From Kineococcus terrestris (GTDB taxonomy: Bacteria > Actinomycetota > Actinomycetes > Actinomycetales > Kineococcaceae), in NCBI RefSeq assembly GCF_041020765.1, contig NZ_JBEUEJ010000016.1: a stretch of 64,000 nt of DNA; one strand, written 5' to 3'. Both the position numbers and the translations under genes were made by a program. The notes below the pieces were generated by a model that was given only the letters and a program-made list of their open reading frames with translations, was not told where the DNA came from and ran no database searches. Shown here piece by piece: positions 1 through 9,265 of this stretch. The first letter of the stretch is position 1; every line of letters starts with the position of its first letter.

Positions 1-110
<110 letters not shown>

Positions 111-872
111 TCAGCCCCGGACGACGGGGGAGACGACCAGCTCGTCCACCCGCACGTGCGGCGGGGCGTCCAGCACGAACTGCACGGTGCCGGCCACGTC
201 GGCGGGGGTGAGCATGACGGCGCGCGCGGCGGCGTCGGGCACCTGCGGGCGCTGGTCGAGGAAGTCCGTGGCGATGTCGCCCGGGCACAGGTGGCAGGCG
301 CGCACCCCGTGCGGCGCCTCCTGCTCGTTGAGGGTGCGCACCAGCGCGCCCAGCGCCGTCTTGCTGGCCGAGTAGGCCACCCCCGCGCCGGGGGAGGGCC
401 GCCAGGCGGCGATCGAGGACACCACCACGACGACGCCGCCGCTGCGGCGCAGGTCCGGCAGCGCGGCGTCCACGACGGTCACCGGCGCCGACAGGTTCGT
501 GGCGATGACGTCGTGGACCTCGCGCACGTCCTGGTCGTCCCAGCGCCGGCGCGGGGTGTTCAGCCCGGCCGCCAGGACCAGGGCGTCCAGCCGCCCGAAG
601 CGCTCGACGACCGCGCGGCGGGCGGCGGCCACCGCGTCGGGGTCCTGCACGTCCAGGGGCAGGGCCAGCGCGTCGCCGCCCGCGGCGGCGACCTCGGCCG
701 CGACCTCCTCCAGGGGCCCGCCGCGGCGCCCGCTGACGGCCACGGACCAGCCCGCCGCGGCCGCCGACAGCGCGACCGCGCGGCCCACCCCGCTGCCGCC
801 GCCGGTGATCCACACTGTCCGCCCGTCCCGCTCCCGCACCGCCGTGGTCCCCTCGCCGCTCGCTACGCTCAC
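111..872 (-). CDS. SDR-family oxidoreductase
   Basis: A 253-residue classical short-chain dehydrogenase/reductase, a typical length for the family. The nucleotide-binding motif TGGGSGVG lies at residues 23-30, and the catalytic pair is Y167 and K171 (YSASK) with a serine run (VSS) about a dozen residues earlier. These enzymes use NAD(P)H to oxidise or reduce alcohols and carbonyls in the cytosol; the substrate cannot be read from sequence. It starts at a GTG on the minus strand, diverging from another SDR only 52 bases away, so the two probably share a promoter region. The usual NNAG motif appears as AAG. Confidence 0.85.
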   Translation of the reverse strand: MSVASGEGTTAVRERDGRTVWITGGGSGVGRAVALSAAAAGWSVAVSGRRGGPLEEVAAEVAAAGGDALALPLDVQDPDAVAAARRAVVERFGRLDALVLAAGLNTPRRRWDDQDVREVHDVIATNLSAPVTVVDAALPDLRRSGGVVVVVSSIAAWRPSPGAGVAYSASKTALGALVRTLNEQEAPHGVRACHLCPGDIATDFLDQRPQVPDAAARAVMLTPADVAGTVQFVLDAPPHVRVDELVVSPVVRG

Positions 873-924
873 GGTCCGACATCATGCCCGGGGCCGCCGT
901 CCGGGCACCGGCGAGGAGGCCGAC

Positions 925-1731
925 GTGCACCTGGACCTGTCCGACCGCGTCGTCGTCGTCACCGGCGCCGCCCGCGGGATCGGCCGCACGGTCGCCGCCC
1001 GCTTCGCCGCCGAGGGCGCCCGGGTGGCCTCCTTCGACCTCGCGCCCGACCCCGACCCGGTGCCCGGCGTCGAGCAGGTCGCCTGCGACGTCGTCGACCC
1101 CGCCTCGGTGGACGCCGCCGTCGCCCGCGTGGCCGAGCGCCACGGCGGGCTCGACGTCCTCGTCAACAACGCCGGCGTCAACGTCGAGGGGCAGGTCGCC
1201 GACCTGACGTGGGAGCGCTGGCGCACCTGCCTGGACGTCAACGCCGGCGGCACGTTCCTCGTCAGCCGCGCCGCCGCCGAGGTGATGAAGCGCGCCGGGC
1301 GCGGCCGCATCCTCAACGCCGCCTCGTTCGCGGCCGTCGTGCCCAGCGTCGGCAGCGCCGCCTACGCCGCCTCCAAGGCCGCCGTCGTGGCGTTCACCCG
1401 CGTCCTGGCCTCCGAGCTCGGGCCGTGGGGCATCACCGTGAACGCCTACGCGCCCGGCATGGTCCCCACCGCCATGAACGGGTTCGCCGACATGGAGCCG
1501 GCCGCGCAGGAGCGGCTGCTGGACACGTTGTCCCTGCGCCGCTGGGAGAGCGCCGACGACGTCGCCGACCTGCTGCTGTTCCTGGCCAGCGACGCGGCCT
1601 CCTACATCACCGGCACCCTCGTCGACGTCTCCGGCGGCAAGCTGGCCACGCAGTTCCCCGCCCGCGCCCACCAGGCCGCCCGTGCGGCGGGTCAGACCCC
1701 GGGCGCAGGCGCGGCTGGTCCCGCGGGCTGA
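925..1731 (+). CDS. SDR-family oxidoreductase (FabG-like)
   Basis: A 268-residue classical SDR. TGAARGIG (residues 13-20) binds the cofactor, NNAG follows strand 4, and Y147/K151 (YAASK) are the catalytic pair. The C-terminal FLASDAASYITG region is typical of FabG-like enzymes. GTG at 925 was chosen because GAGGAGG (913-919) sits five bases upstream; a longer open frame reaches back to 499 but lies antisense to the divergent SDR. The last 20 or so residues are a Gly/Ala/Pro-rich tail outside the domain. The substrate is unknown; polyol or sugar-acid dehydrogenases are among the possibilities. Confidence 0.85.
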   Translation: MHLDLSDRVVVVTGAARGIGRTVAARFAAEGARVASFDLAPDPDPVPGVEQVACDVVDPASVDAAVARVAERHGGLDVLVNNAGVNVEGQVADLTWERWRTCLDVNAGGTFLVSRAAAEVMKRAGRGRILNAASFAAVVPSVGSAAYAASKAAVVAFTRVLASELGPWGITVNAYAPGMVPTAMNGFADMEPAAQERLLDTLSLRRWESADDVADLLLFLASDAASYITGTLVDVSGGKLATQFPARAHQAARAAGQTPGAGAAGPAG

Positions 1732-1754
1732 CGACCGGCGCGCGGGGCGGCTCC

Positions 1755-1760
1755 TACGCT
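1755..1760 (+). promoter_or_regulatory. -10 hexamer of probable leaderless kinase mRNA
   Basis: TACGCT lies exactly six bases before the GTG at 1767 and no Shine-Dalgarno sequence precedes that GTG. Transcription would begin at or within a base of the start codon, giving a leaderless message, which is common in actinobacteria. Confidence 0.5.
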
Positions 1761-1766
1761 CGTGCG

Positions 1767-2945
1767 GTGCCGCCGCAGAACGTCTTCGACCGGTTCGTCG
1801 CCTGGACGCGGGCCCACGCCCTGCTCCTCGACGTCCTGGGCGCCGCGCTGCTCACCGCGGTGAGCGCGGCGACCGCGACCGCCGCCGGGGTCCGCGGCGT
1901 CCTCGTCAGCGTCCTCCTGTGCGCGCCCCTGGCGCTGCGCCGGGCCCGCCCCGAGGTCTCCGGCGCGCTCGTGGCCGCGGGCGGCCTGCTGCAGACGGTC
2001 GTGGTCGACGCGCCGCTGGTCGCCGACGGCGCGGTGCTCGTCGCCCTGTACTCCCTGGCCGCCTACGCCGCCCCGTGGGCCTCGCGCGGTGGCCTGCTGC
2101 TCGGCCTGGCCGGTGCCGTCATCGCCCCGGTCCGGTACGGGTTGCTGACCTACGCGTTCGTGGACCCGGTCTCCCTCGCGGCGGCCGTCGTGTTCCTCGC
2201 CGTCGTCGTCGTCGCCACCTGGTCGCTGGGCAGCCTGCGGCGCGCCTCCCGCACCAACGAGCTGGTCCTGGTGGAGCGCGCCCGGCTGCTGGAGAACGAG
2301 CGGGAGAACGAGTCGCGGCTGGCCGCCACCGCCGAGCGCCAGCGCATCGCCCGCGAGATGCACGACGTCGTCGCGCACTCCCTGTCGGTGATCATCGCCC
2401 AGGCCGACGGCGGCCGGTACGCCGCGGCCGCGAACCCCGCCGCGGCCGCCGAGGTCCTCGGGACGATCTCGGCGACCGGCCGGCAGGCGCTGGCCGACAT
2501 GCGCAACCTGCTGGGCGTGCTGCGCCAGGGCCCCGGCGACGAGCGGTCCCCGCAGCCGGACGCGGGGCGGATCGGCGACCTCGTGCAGCAGGTGCGCGCC
2601 AGCGGCCTGGACGTCTCCCTCGACGTCGTCGGCGAGCCGCGCGAGCTCCCGCCGGCCGTCGGGCTGGCCGCCTACCGGATCGTGCAGGAGTCCCTCACCA
2701 ACGTCCTCAAGCACGCCGGGCCCGCCGCCCGCGCGCAGGTGCAGGTGCGCTGGGACGCCGACGCGCTGCGCGTGGGGGTGGACGACGACGGCCGCGGTGC
2801 CGCCGCGGTGCCGCCGGCGGCACCCGGCGGGCAGGGCCTGCTCGGCATGGGCGAGCGCGCGCGCCTGCACGGCGGCAGCGCCTCGGCCGGGCCCCGTCCC
2901 GGCGGCGGGTTCCGGGTGCGTGCGACGCTGCCGTACACGTCCTGA
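1767..2945 (+). CDS. NarL-type sensor histidine kinase
   Basis: A 392-residue membrane sensor kinase. About five hydrophobic segments fill residues 15-155, a short charged coil follows, then the HisKA_3 dimerisation helix with phospho-acceptor H199 (EMHDVVAHS) and a HATPase domain (AYRIVQESLTNVLKHA; DDDGRG; GQGLLGMGERA). It should autophosphorylate and pass phosphate to the regulator encoded 41 bases downstream. There is no extracellular sensor domain, so the signal is probably sensed in or at the membrane. The pair lies just upstream of a MacB/FtsX-type exporter, an arrangement typical of cell-envelope or antimicrobial stress detection modules; that link is inference. Confidence 0.9.
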   Translation: MPPQNVFDRFVAWTRAHALLLDVLGAALLTAVSAATATAAGVRGVLVSVLLCAPLALRRARPEVSGALVAAGGLLQTVVVDAPLVADGAVLVALYSLAAYAAPWASRGGLLLGLAGAVIAPVRYGLLTYAFVDPVSLAAAVVFLAVVVVATWSLGSLRRASRTNELVLVERARLLENERENESRLAATAERQRIAREMHDVVAHSLSVIIAQADGGRYAAAANPAAAAEVLGTISATGRQALADMRNLLGVLRQGPGDERSPQPDAGRIGDLVQQVRASGLDVSLDVVGEPRELPPAVGLAAYRIVQESLTNVLKHAGPAARAQVQVRWDADALRVGVDDDGRGAAAVPPAAPGGQGLLGMGERARLHGGSASAGPRPGGGFRVRATLPYTS

Positions 2946-2986
2946 CCCGCCCCGCCCGAACCCGTCCCGAAACCCTCGGAGGTCCC

Positions 2987-3691
2987 GTGCCCGCCGTCCG
3001 CGTCGTCCTCGTCGACGACCAGCAGCTCGTCCGCGCGGGGTTCCGCATGGTCATCGACTCCCAGCCGGACCTCCAGGTCGTCGGCGAGGCCTCCGACGGC
3101 CTGGCCGCCGTCGCGCTGGTGGAGCGCACCGACTGCGACGTGGTGCTGATGGACGTGCGCATGCCCGGCGTGGACGGCATCGAGGCCACCCGTCGCATCA
3201 CGGCCCTCGCCCCGGCGCCGGACCGGACCGGACCCCGCGTCGTCGTGCTGACCACGTTCGACCTCGACGAGTACGTGGTGGCCGCGATCGCCGCCGGGGC
3301 CAGCGGTTTCCTGCTCAAGGACGCTCCGCCGGAGGAGATGCTCGCCGCCGTGCGCACCGTCCACGCCGGGGACGCCGTCATCGCCGCCAGCTCCACCCGC
3401 CGGCTGCTGCAGCACGTCGGGCCGATGCTGCGCGCCGAACCCTCGGCCGCGCCGGAGACCCGCCTGCCCGACGACCTCACCCCGCGCGAGCTGGAGGTGC
3501 TGGAGTGCATGGCGCACGGGCTGACGAACGGAGAGATCGCCGCCCGGTTCGTCGTCTCCGAGGCCACCGTGAAGACGCACGTCGGGCGGGTGCTGGCCAA
3601 GACCGGCTCGCGCGACCGCGTGCAGGCCGTCGTCCTGGCCTACACCGCCGGGCTCGTGCAGCCCGGTGAGGTGCTGCGCGACGCGCGCTGA
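2987..3691 (+). CDS. NarL/LuxR-family response regulator
   Basis: A 234-residue two-domain regulator. The receiver carries acidic DD near residue 10, phospho-acceptor D56 (LMDVRMPG), a conserved T in VVLTTF and K in LLKDAPP. The C-terminal LuxR helix-turn-helix reads LTPRELEVLECMAHG then NGEIAARFVVSEATVKTHV. Start is GTG at 2987 with GGAGG four bases upstream. It is the cognate partner of the preceding kinase. A likely target is the ABC exporter operon that follows, whose -10 element lies about 120 bases downstream of this gene. Confidence 0.92.
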   Translation: MPAVRVVLVDDQQLVRAGFRMVIDSQPDLQVVGEASDGLAAVALVERTDCDVVLMDVRMPGVDGIEATRRITALAPAPDRTGPRVVVLTTFDLDEYVVAAIAAGASGFLLKDAPPEEMLAAVRTVHAGDAVIAASSTRRLLQHVGPMLRAEPSAAPETRLPDDLTPRELEVLECMAHGLTNGEIAARFVVSEATVKTHVGRVLAKTGSRDRVQAVVLAYTAGLVQPGEVLRDAR

Positions 3692-3809
3692 GGTGCACCG
3701 GCGTCCACCCGCGGGAGGACGCCGGCGGGACCGGCTCCACCGCCGGTGCGACGCGCGGGCCGTGCGGAGATCCGTTCCGCGCCCGACGCGGCGCGGGGCC
3801 GGCAGTTCC

Positions 3810-3815
3810 TAGCGT
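3810..3815 (+). promoter_or_regulatory. Probable -10 element of ABC exporter operon
   Basis: TAGCGT lies about 50 bases upstream of the ATP-binding subunit, inside the 173-base gap after the response regulator. It matches the TANNNT pattern seen before several genes of this window. No convincing -35 is visible, which would fit dependence on the adjacent regulator. Confidence 0.4.
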
Positions 3816-3864
3816 CGGGAGCGCCCGCCGGGGACCCGGCGGGCGCGATCCGAGGAGGAGACCC

Positions 3865-4635
3865 GTGCCCGTACCGCGACCCGTCCCGTCGCCGGAGGTG
3901 CTGCGCGCCGGCGCGCCCGCCGTGCGCGCCACCGGCCTGCGCAAGACGTACGGCCGCGGTGACGCCGCCGTCCACGCCCTCGCCGGCGTCGACGTGGAGT
4001 TCACCCGCGGGGAGTTCACCGCCATCATGGGCCCGTCGGGTTCCGGCAAGTCCACGCTCATGCACTGCCTGGCCGGTCTGGACACCGCGACCGCCGGGCG
4101 GGTGTTCCTCGGCGACACCGAGCTCACCGCGCTGCGCGACGCCGAGCTGACCCGTCTGCGCCGCGACCGCGTCGGTTTCGTGTTCCAGTCGTTCAACCTG
4201 CTGCCCGTGCTGACCGCCGGGGAGAACCTCGTGCTGCCCCTGCAGCTGGCCGGGCGCACCCCCGACCGCGCCTGGCACGAGGAGGTCGTCACCCGCCTGG
4301 GCCTGCGCGAGCGCCTGCGGCACAAGCCGTCCGAGCTGTCCGGCGGCCAGCAGCAGCGCGTCGCGGTGGGGCGCGCGCTGCTGCCGCGGCCCGACGTCGT
4401 GTTCGCCGACGAACCCACCGGGAACCTCGACTCGCGCGCCGGCGCGGAGGTCCTCGGACTGCTGCGCGCCAGCGTCCGCGAGTTCGGGCAGACCGTCGTC
4501 ATGGTCACCCACGACCCCGTCGCCGCCGGGTACGCCGACCGCGTCGTGCTGCTGGCCGACGGCCGGCTGGCCGGCGGGCTCAGCGACCCCACGCCCGACG
4601 ACGTCATCGACGCGCTGCGCACCCTGGGGGCCTGA
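3865..4635 (+). CDS. ABC transporter ATP-binding protein (MacB/LolD type)
   Basis: A 256-residue ATPase. Walker A GPSGSGKST at residues 56-64, Q-loop in FVFQSFN, signature LSGGQ at 158-162, Walker B VVFADE at 178-183 followed by PTGNLD, and the switch histidine in MVTHD. The DEPTGNLDS stretch and partnership with an FtsX-domain permease place it in the MacB/LolD/FtsE group, which drives efflux or membrane extraction rather than uptake. GTG at 3865 follows a GAGGAGGAG Shine-Dalgarno. It is separated by three bases from its permease gene and is clearly co-transcribed. Confidence 0.95.
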   Translation: MPVPRPVPSPEVLRAGAPAVRATGLRKTYGRGDAAVHALAGVDVEFTRGEFTAIMGPSGSGKSTLMHCLAGLDTATAGRVFLGDTELTALRDAELTRLRRDRVGFVFQSFNLLPVLTAGENLVLPLQLAGRTPDRAWHEEVVTRLGLRERLRHKPSELSGGQQQRVAVGRALLPRPDVVFADEPTGNLDSRAGAEVLGLLRASVREFGQTVVMVTHDPVAAGYADRVVLLADGRLAGGLSDPTPDDVIDALRTLGA

Positions 4636-4638
4636 ACC

Positions 4639-7167
4639 GTGCTGCGGACCACCCTGGCGCAGCTGCGCGCCCACGGCGCCCGCGTCCTCGCCTCCTGCCT
4701 GGCCGTCGTCATCGCGGTCGCGTTCGTCGTGGCGACGCTGGTGCTCAACGCCTCCGCGGGCGCCAGCCTGCTCGACGCCGTCGGCAAGCCGTTCACCGCC
4801 GCGGCCGCCGTCGTCACCCCCGTGCGGGGCACGGACCTGGACGGCGACCCCGTCGCCTCCGGCGCCGCCCTGCAGGCGGCGGAACGCAGCCTGCGCGACC
4901 TGCCCGCGGGACGGGTGGCGCAGGTCGCCGCCGACCGCTCGACGGGCGTGCAGGTGCAGCTGCCCGGGCGCACCGGCAGCACGTACGCGCAGGCCGACGC
5001 CGTCACCGCGCCCGGCCCGCTGCGCTGGGAGGGCGTGCTCGCCGGCCGGCTGCCCGCCGCGGCCGGCGAGGTCGCCGTCAGCGAGCGCACCGGCGCCGCC
5101 GTGGGCGACGAGCTGACCGTCACCGTGGTCCCCTCGTCCGAGGACGGCGGGGAGTCCACCGAGCGGGTCCGCGTCGTCGGCGTCGTCGACCTGACCGGCG
5201 ACCCGACCGCCCGCTACGCGGGGCGGGTGTTCGCCACCGACGAGCAGCTGCGCACCTGGGACGCGCCCGTGACGCGGCTGCGGGTGGCCGCGGCCGGCGG
5301 TGCGGCGGCGGGCCCGGCGGCGGAGGAGGTCCTCGGCGCGGTGGCCGCCGCGGTGCCGGGGGAGCTGGCCGCGGTGAGCGGCCGGGAGGCGGCCGAGGAG
5401 CGCGCGTCGGCGTTCACCGGCGACGCCGCCGCCCTGACCTCCGTGCTGCTGGTCTTCGGCGCGGTCGCCGTCCTCGTGGCGTCCCTGGTCATCGCGAACA
5501 CGTTCGCGGTCCTGCTGGCCCAGCGCACCCGCGACCTGGCGCTGCTGCGCTGCGTGGGCGCCACCCGCGCCCAGGTGTCCCGCTCGGTGCTGCTGGAGGC
5601 GCTCGTGGTGGGCCTGCTCGCCTCGCTGGCGGGCGCCGCGGCCGGGACGGGCCTGGCCGCCGTCGTGGCGCGCGTCGCGGCCGACGCCGACTCGCCCGTC
5701 CCGCTGGGCACCCTGCAGGTGCCGGTGCGCGCCCTCGTCGCCGGTGTCGTGGTCGGCACGGTCGTGACCGTGCTGGCGGCGCTCGCCCCCGCCCGCGCCG
5801 CCACCCGCGTGGCGCCGCTGGCCGCGCTGCGCCCGCTGGTGCCCGCCCCGGTCCGCTCGCGCGGCGGGCTGCTGCGCCTGGTCGCCGGCCTCGTGCTCAC
5901 CGTGCCCTCCGCCGCGGCCCTCGTGCTGTTCTCCGCCCGCGGCGCGCTGGAACCCGCAGTGCTGGCCGGGGCGGTCAGCTTCGTCGGCGTCGTCCTGCTC
6001 GGCCAGCGCCTCGTGCCCGCGGCCGTCGGGCTGGCCGGGCGCCTCGTGCGCGGTGCCGGGGTCCCGGCGCGGCTGGCCGCCGGCAACGCCGTGCGCAACC
6101 CCCGCCGCACGGCGGCCACGGCGACCGCGCTGCTCATCGGCGTCACCCTGACCACCGCGATGGTCGTGGGCGCCTCCTCGACCCGCGCCACCGCCGGCGA
6201 CCTGCTGGAGGCCGGCTACCCCACGGACGTCGTCGTCTCCTCCTGGGAGGAACCCGTCGACGACGCCCTGCTGGAGCGGCTGCGCGCCCTGCCCGGGGTG
6301 GCGGGCGCGGTCCCGGTGCTGGAGGGCGAGGTGGAGCTGAGCACCGGCGGGAGCACGTCCGCCTCGGGCGTGGACACCGCCGCGGCCGCCGGCGTGGTCC
6401 GCTCGCAGCAGCGCGCGCCGCTGCCGGCGCCCGGCGAGGTCGTCGTGGCCGGCCGGTCCGCCGAGGCCCTCGGCCTGGGCGACGGGCAGGACGTGCAGGT
6501 GTCCTCGCCGGACGGGACCGCCGTGCGGCTGCGCGTCGTCGTCGCGCCCGACTCCGAGCAGGGCACGGTCCTGCGCGCGGAGGACCTGCTGCGCGCCGAC
6601 CCGGACGCGCCGGTGTCGACCGCGTGGCTGCGCCTGGACGACGGCCTGGACCCCGACGCGCAGGCCCGGGTCGTCGACGACGTCACCGAGGTCGTCGCGG
6701 CGGCGCTGCCCAGCAGCGGCGTCAGCGGTGTCGTGGCCGTGCGCACCGCCTTCGACCAGGTCCTGACGACGATGCTGCTGGTCGTCACCGGACTGCTCGG
6801 GGTGGCCGTCCTCATCGCCCTGCTGGGCGTCGGCAACACCCTGGCCCTGTCGGTCGTCGAGCGCCGGCAGGAGTCCGGGCTGCTGCGCGCCCTGGGCCTG
6901 ACGCGGCGGCAGCTGCGCGCCCTGCTGGCGTGGGAGGCGCTGCTCGTGGCCGGGGTCGCGGGGGTGCTCGGCGTCGTGCTGGGCACCGCCTACGGGCTGG
7001 CGGGCACCTCCTCGGTGCTGGCCGCGGAGGGCCCCGTCGTCCTCGACGTGCCGTGGGCGCAGGTCGCCGGGATCGTCGCCGTCGCGGCGCTCGCGGGCGT
7101 GCTGGCCTCGGTCCTGCCGGCGCGCCGGGCCGCGCTCACCTCACCGGTGGCGGCCATCGCGGACTGA
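4639..7167 (+). CDS. ABC transporter permease with two FtsX domains
   Basis: An 842-residue permease. After an N-terminal membrane helix (about residues 15-40) and an extracytoplasmic MacB-like region, there are two FtsX-type blocks, one around residues 265-400 and one at the C-terminus (about 710-840), each with three to four membrane segments; the centre carries further hydrophobic segments and a second extracytoplasmic domain. This duplicated layout is the usual actinobacterial single-chain permease that pairs with a MacB-like ATPase. The substrate is unknown; antimicrobial peptides, lipids or lipoproteins are typical for the family. It probably works with, and is controlled by, the two-component pair upstream. 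Confidence 0.93.
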   Translation: MLRTTLAQLRAHGARVLASCLAVVIAVAFVVATLVLNASAGASLLDAVGKPFTAAAAVVTPVRGTDLDGDPVASGAALQAAERSLRDLPAGRVAQVAADRSTGVQVQLPGRTGSTYAQADAVTAPGPLRWEGVLAGRLPAAAGEVAVSERTGAAVGDELTVTVVPSSEDGGESTERVRVVGVVDLTGDPTARYAGRVFATDEQLRTWDAPVTRLRVAAAGGAAAGPAAEEVLGAVAAAVPGELAAVSGREAAEERASAFTGDAAALTSVLLVFGAVAVLVASLVIANTFAVLLAQRTRDLALLRCVGATRAQVSRSVLLEALVVGLLASLAGAAAGTGLAAVVARVAADADSPVPLGTLQVPVRALVAGVVVGTVVTVLAALAPARAATRVAPLAALRPLVPAPVRSRGGLLRLVAGLVLTVPSAAALVLFSARGALEPAVLAGAVSFVGVVLLGQRLVPAAVGLAGRLVRGAGVPARLAAGNAVRNPRRTAATATALLIGVTLTTAMVVGASSTRATAGDLLEAGYPTDVVVSSWEEPVDDALLERLRALPGVAGAVPVLEGEVELSTGGSTSASGVDTAAAAGVVRSQQRAPLPAPGEVVVAGRSAEALGLGDGQDVQVSSPDGTAVRLRVVVAPDSEQGTVLRAEDLLRADPDAPVSTAWLRLDDGLDPDAQARVVDDVTEVVAAALPSSGVSGVVAVRTAFDQVLTTMLLVVTGLLGVAVLIALLGVGNTLALSVVERRQESGLLRALGLTRRQLRALLAWEALLVAGVAGVLGVVLGTAYGLAGTSSVLAAEGPVVLDVPWAQVAGIVAVAALAGVLASVLPARRAALTSPVAAIAD

Positions 7168-7172
7168 GCGCC

Positions 7173-7219
7173 GCGCGCGACGGCCCCGCACCCGGACCGG
7201 GTGCGGGGCCGTCGCGCGC
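7173..7219. terminator. Bidirectional hairpin terminator
   Basis: A perfect inverted repeat with 23-base arms (7173-7195 and 7197-7219) around a single central base lies between the convergent ABC permease and methyltransferase genes. There is no T-tract, as is common in very GC-rich actinobacteria. Its position five bases after one stop codon and 15 bases before the other suggests it ends both transcripts. Confidence 0.75.
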
Positions 7220-7234
7220 GCCGTGCCCGTCGCG

Positions 7235-7879
7235 TCAGCCGCGGCGGCGGGCGAACAGGGTGGAGTCGTCGACGTCGACCGTGCGCCCGTCGTGGACGAC
7301 GGTGCGCGGGCGCTGCTCCACCACGAGCACCTCGAAGTCCTCCGGCACGGCCGGGAGGAGGTCCTGCGCCAGCCACATCGCCCGCCGCTTCGCCTCGTCG
7401 AGCCGCGTGTGGTGCTGCGAGGGGGAGTGGCCGACGACGAGCAGGTGACCGCCGGGGGCGACGGCCGCGGCCAGGCGGCGCACGACGTCGGTCATCCCCG
7501 CGTCCGGCGGGTGCAGGAAGTGCGTCGTCACCAGGTCCCAGGTGCGCCCGCCCGCGTCGAACTCGCGCGCGTCGACCCGCCAGCGCTCCAGGCGGTCGCC
7601 CACCCCGGCCTGCTCGGCGTGCCGGGCGGCGCGCGCCAGCCCGTTCTCGGAGAAGTCGGCGCCGGTGACGCGCCAGCCGCGCTGCGCCAGCCACACGACG
7701 TCGCCGCCCTCGCCGCAGCCGACGTCCAGGGCGGTGCCGGGCGCCAGGCCGGCGGCCAGGTCGACCAGCTGCGCGTTGGGCGCGCCGCTCCACCAGGTGC
7801 CCTCCCCGGCGTAGCGGCTCTCCCAGGACGCCGGCTCGAAGTAGTCCTCCGGTACGTGCTCCGCGCTGTGCTCGCTCAC
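7235..7879 (-). CDS. Class I SAM-dependent methyltransferase
   Basis: A 214-residue cytosolic methyltransferase with the SAM-binding motif I LDVGCGEGGD and a downstream acidic end of strand 2 (VTGADFS). The N-terminal signature W-x-x-R-Y...WSG-x-PN-x-QL is typical of a widespread actinobacterial TehB/thiopurine-like group whose substrates are mostly unknown. GTG at 7879 was preferred over a start 57 bases further upstream because a CACGCT hexamer lies exactly six bases before it and the upstream extension is Arg/Pro-rich. It is monocistronic and convergent with the ABC permease. Confidence 0.85.
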   Translation of the reverse strand: MSEHSAEHVPEDYFEPASWESRYAGEGTWWSGAPNAQLVDLAAGLAPGTALDVGCGEGGDVVWLAQRGWRVTGADFSENGLARAARHAEQAGVGDRLERWRVDAREFDAGGRTWDLVTTHFLHPPDAGMTDVVRRLAAAVAPGGHLLVVGHSPSQHHTRLDEAKRRAMWLAQDLLPAVPEDFEVLVVEQRPRTVVHDGRTVDVDDSTLFARRRG

Positions 7880-7885
7880 CCCGGC

Positions 7886-7891
7886 AGCGTG
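7886..7891 (-). promoter_or_regulatory. -10 hexamer of probable leaderless methyltransferase mRNA
   Basis: On the minus strand CACGCT precedes the GTG at 7879 by exactly six bases, and no Shine-Dalgarno is present. Same spacing as before other genes of this window. Confidence 0.45.
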
Positions 7892-8037
7892 CGGGCTCCC
7901 GCGGCGCCGCGGCCAGCGGTGTTGCCGCCCCGGCAAACCTCGCCGGGCCGGCTCCCGGCGCGCTTCCCACCCCTCCCCGCGGCGGGAGGGGTGGTGGACG
8001 CGCCAGGAGTCGGGCAGCGGGGTGGGAGGGTCGGGGG

Positions 8038-9210
8038 GTGGCGGGAGCGGGAGGGCGCGCGGAGGTGTCGCGGTACCTGGTGGTCGGCGCGGGGCTGGCG
8101 GGAGCCGCCACGGCCTGGCGGCTGGCCGAGCGCGGGTGCGAGGTCACCGTCGTGGAGCGCGCCGTGCCGGCCGCGCCGGACGGCTCCTCGCACGGCTCGG
8201 CGCGCGTCCTGCGCTACGCCTACGCCGGGCGCGCCGACGTCGAGATGGTCGTGCGCGCGGCCGCGGGCTTCCGCGAGCTGGAGCGCCGCACCGGGACGGC
8301 GCTGCTGCGGACCACCGGCGCCCTGGACCACGGACCCGGCCGCGACCCGCGGGCCCTCGCGCGCGCGATGGGGGCGGCCGGGGTGGAGCACGAGCTGCTG
8401 AGCGCCGGCGAGGCCCGGGCGCGCTGGCCGCAGGTCGTCGCCGACGGCGAGGTGCTGTTCCACCCCGGCGGCGCCGTCCTGGACGCCGAGGGCACCGTGC
8501 GCGCGATGCTCGGGCTCGCGAGCGCGGCCGGCGCCCGGGTGCTCACCGGCTGGGCGCTGGAACGGTTGCAACGCACCGGCACCGGGTTCACCGCGCGCTC
8601 GCGCGCGGGTGACGTCGTCGACGCCGAGCGGGTCGTCGTGTGCGCCGGCGGCTGGCTGCCCGACCTGCTGGGCGGCCTGCCCCTGCCGCCGGGGTTCCTG
8701 GCGGCGTTCCCGCCGCTGGAGGTCACGCAGGAGAACGCGTTCCACTTCCCCTGCCGCGAGGAGCACCCGCACGAGGGCTGGCCCACCGTCGCCCACGGCG
8801 GACCGGGCGCCACGGTGTACGCGCTGCCCGGTGGGCGCGACGCGCAGCACCGCGGCCTGAAGGTCGCCCAGCACCACGGCGGGCGCCCGATCGGCTCGGC
8901 CTCCGCGCGCACCGGCGCGGTCGACGCCGAGAACCGCACCCGCGTCACCGAGCACGTGCGCCGGTGGATGCCCGGGCTCGTGCCCGAGCCGTACGCGGAG
9001 ACCACCTGCCTCTACACCACCACCCCCGACGAGGCGTTCGTCCTCGACGGCGCCGACGGCCTCACGGTGGTGTCCGCGTGCTCCGGGCACGGGGCGAAGT
9101 TCGCGCCCCTGCTGGGGGAGCTGGCCGCCGACGTCGCCACGGGTGCGGGCGCCCCTCCCGAGCGCTTCCGGGTGGGCGGCGCGCGCGGTGGAGGCGCCGG
9201 GAACGGGTAG
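8038..9210 (+). CDS. Sarcosine oxidase-like FAD-dependent amine oxidase
   Basis: A 390-residue flavoenzyme of the monomeric sarcosine oxidase / N-methyltryptophan oxidase group. The FAD-binding motif GAGLAG is at the N-terminus. C324 in TCLYTTTPDE matches the cysteine that holds FAD covalently in the family, and K275 in GLKV matches the lysine that activates oxygen. Such enzymes oxidise secondary amines, releasing aldehyde and hydrogen peroxide in the cytosol. GTG at 8038 follows GGGAGGG by seven bases; a second GTG at 8065 would have its SD touching the start. The gene stands alone between a divergent methyltransferase and a DUF808 gene, so the substrate cannot be inferred. Confidence 0.9.
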   Translation: MAGAGGRAEVSRYLVVGAGLAGAATAWRLAERGCEVTVVERAVPAAPDGSSHGSARVLRYAYAGRADVEMVVRAAAGFRELERRTGTALLRTTGALDHGPGRDPRALARAMGAAGVEHELLSAGEARARWPQVVADGEVLFHPGGAVLDAEGTVRAMLGLASAAGARVLTGWALERLQRTGTGFTARSRAGDVVDAERVVVCAGGWLPDLLGGLPLPPGFLAAFPPLEVTQENAFHFPCREEHPHEGWPTVAHGGPGATVYALPGGRDAQHRGLKVAQHHGGRPIGSASARTGAVDAENRTRVTEHVRRWMPGLVPEPYAETTCLYTTTPDEAFVLDGADGLTVVSACSGHGAKFAPLLGELAADVATGAGAPPERFRVGGARGGGAGNG

Positions 9211-9265
9211 GTGGGACGCTGAGCCGCTCCGGTACGGGCCGGGGCGCGAGCGAGAGGAGCCTCCG

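Noticed and set aside
111..1731. The two SDRs as part of the fucose pathway (keto-deoxyfuconate dehydrogenase)
   Set aside because: They lie 11 kb from the locus with unrelated genes between and share no visible operator with it, so there is no support beyond family membership.
156..1766. Upstream extension of the first histidine kinase
   Set aside because: The extension overlaps both SDR genes and is low-complexity; GTG 1767 with its -10 hexamer is the sensible start.
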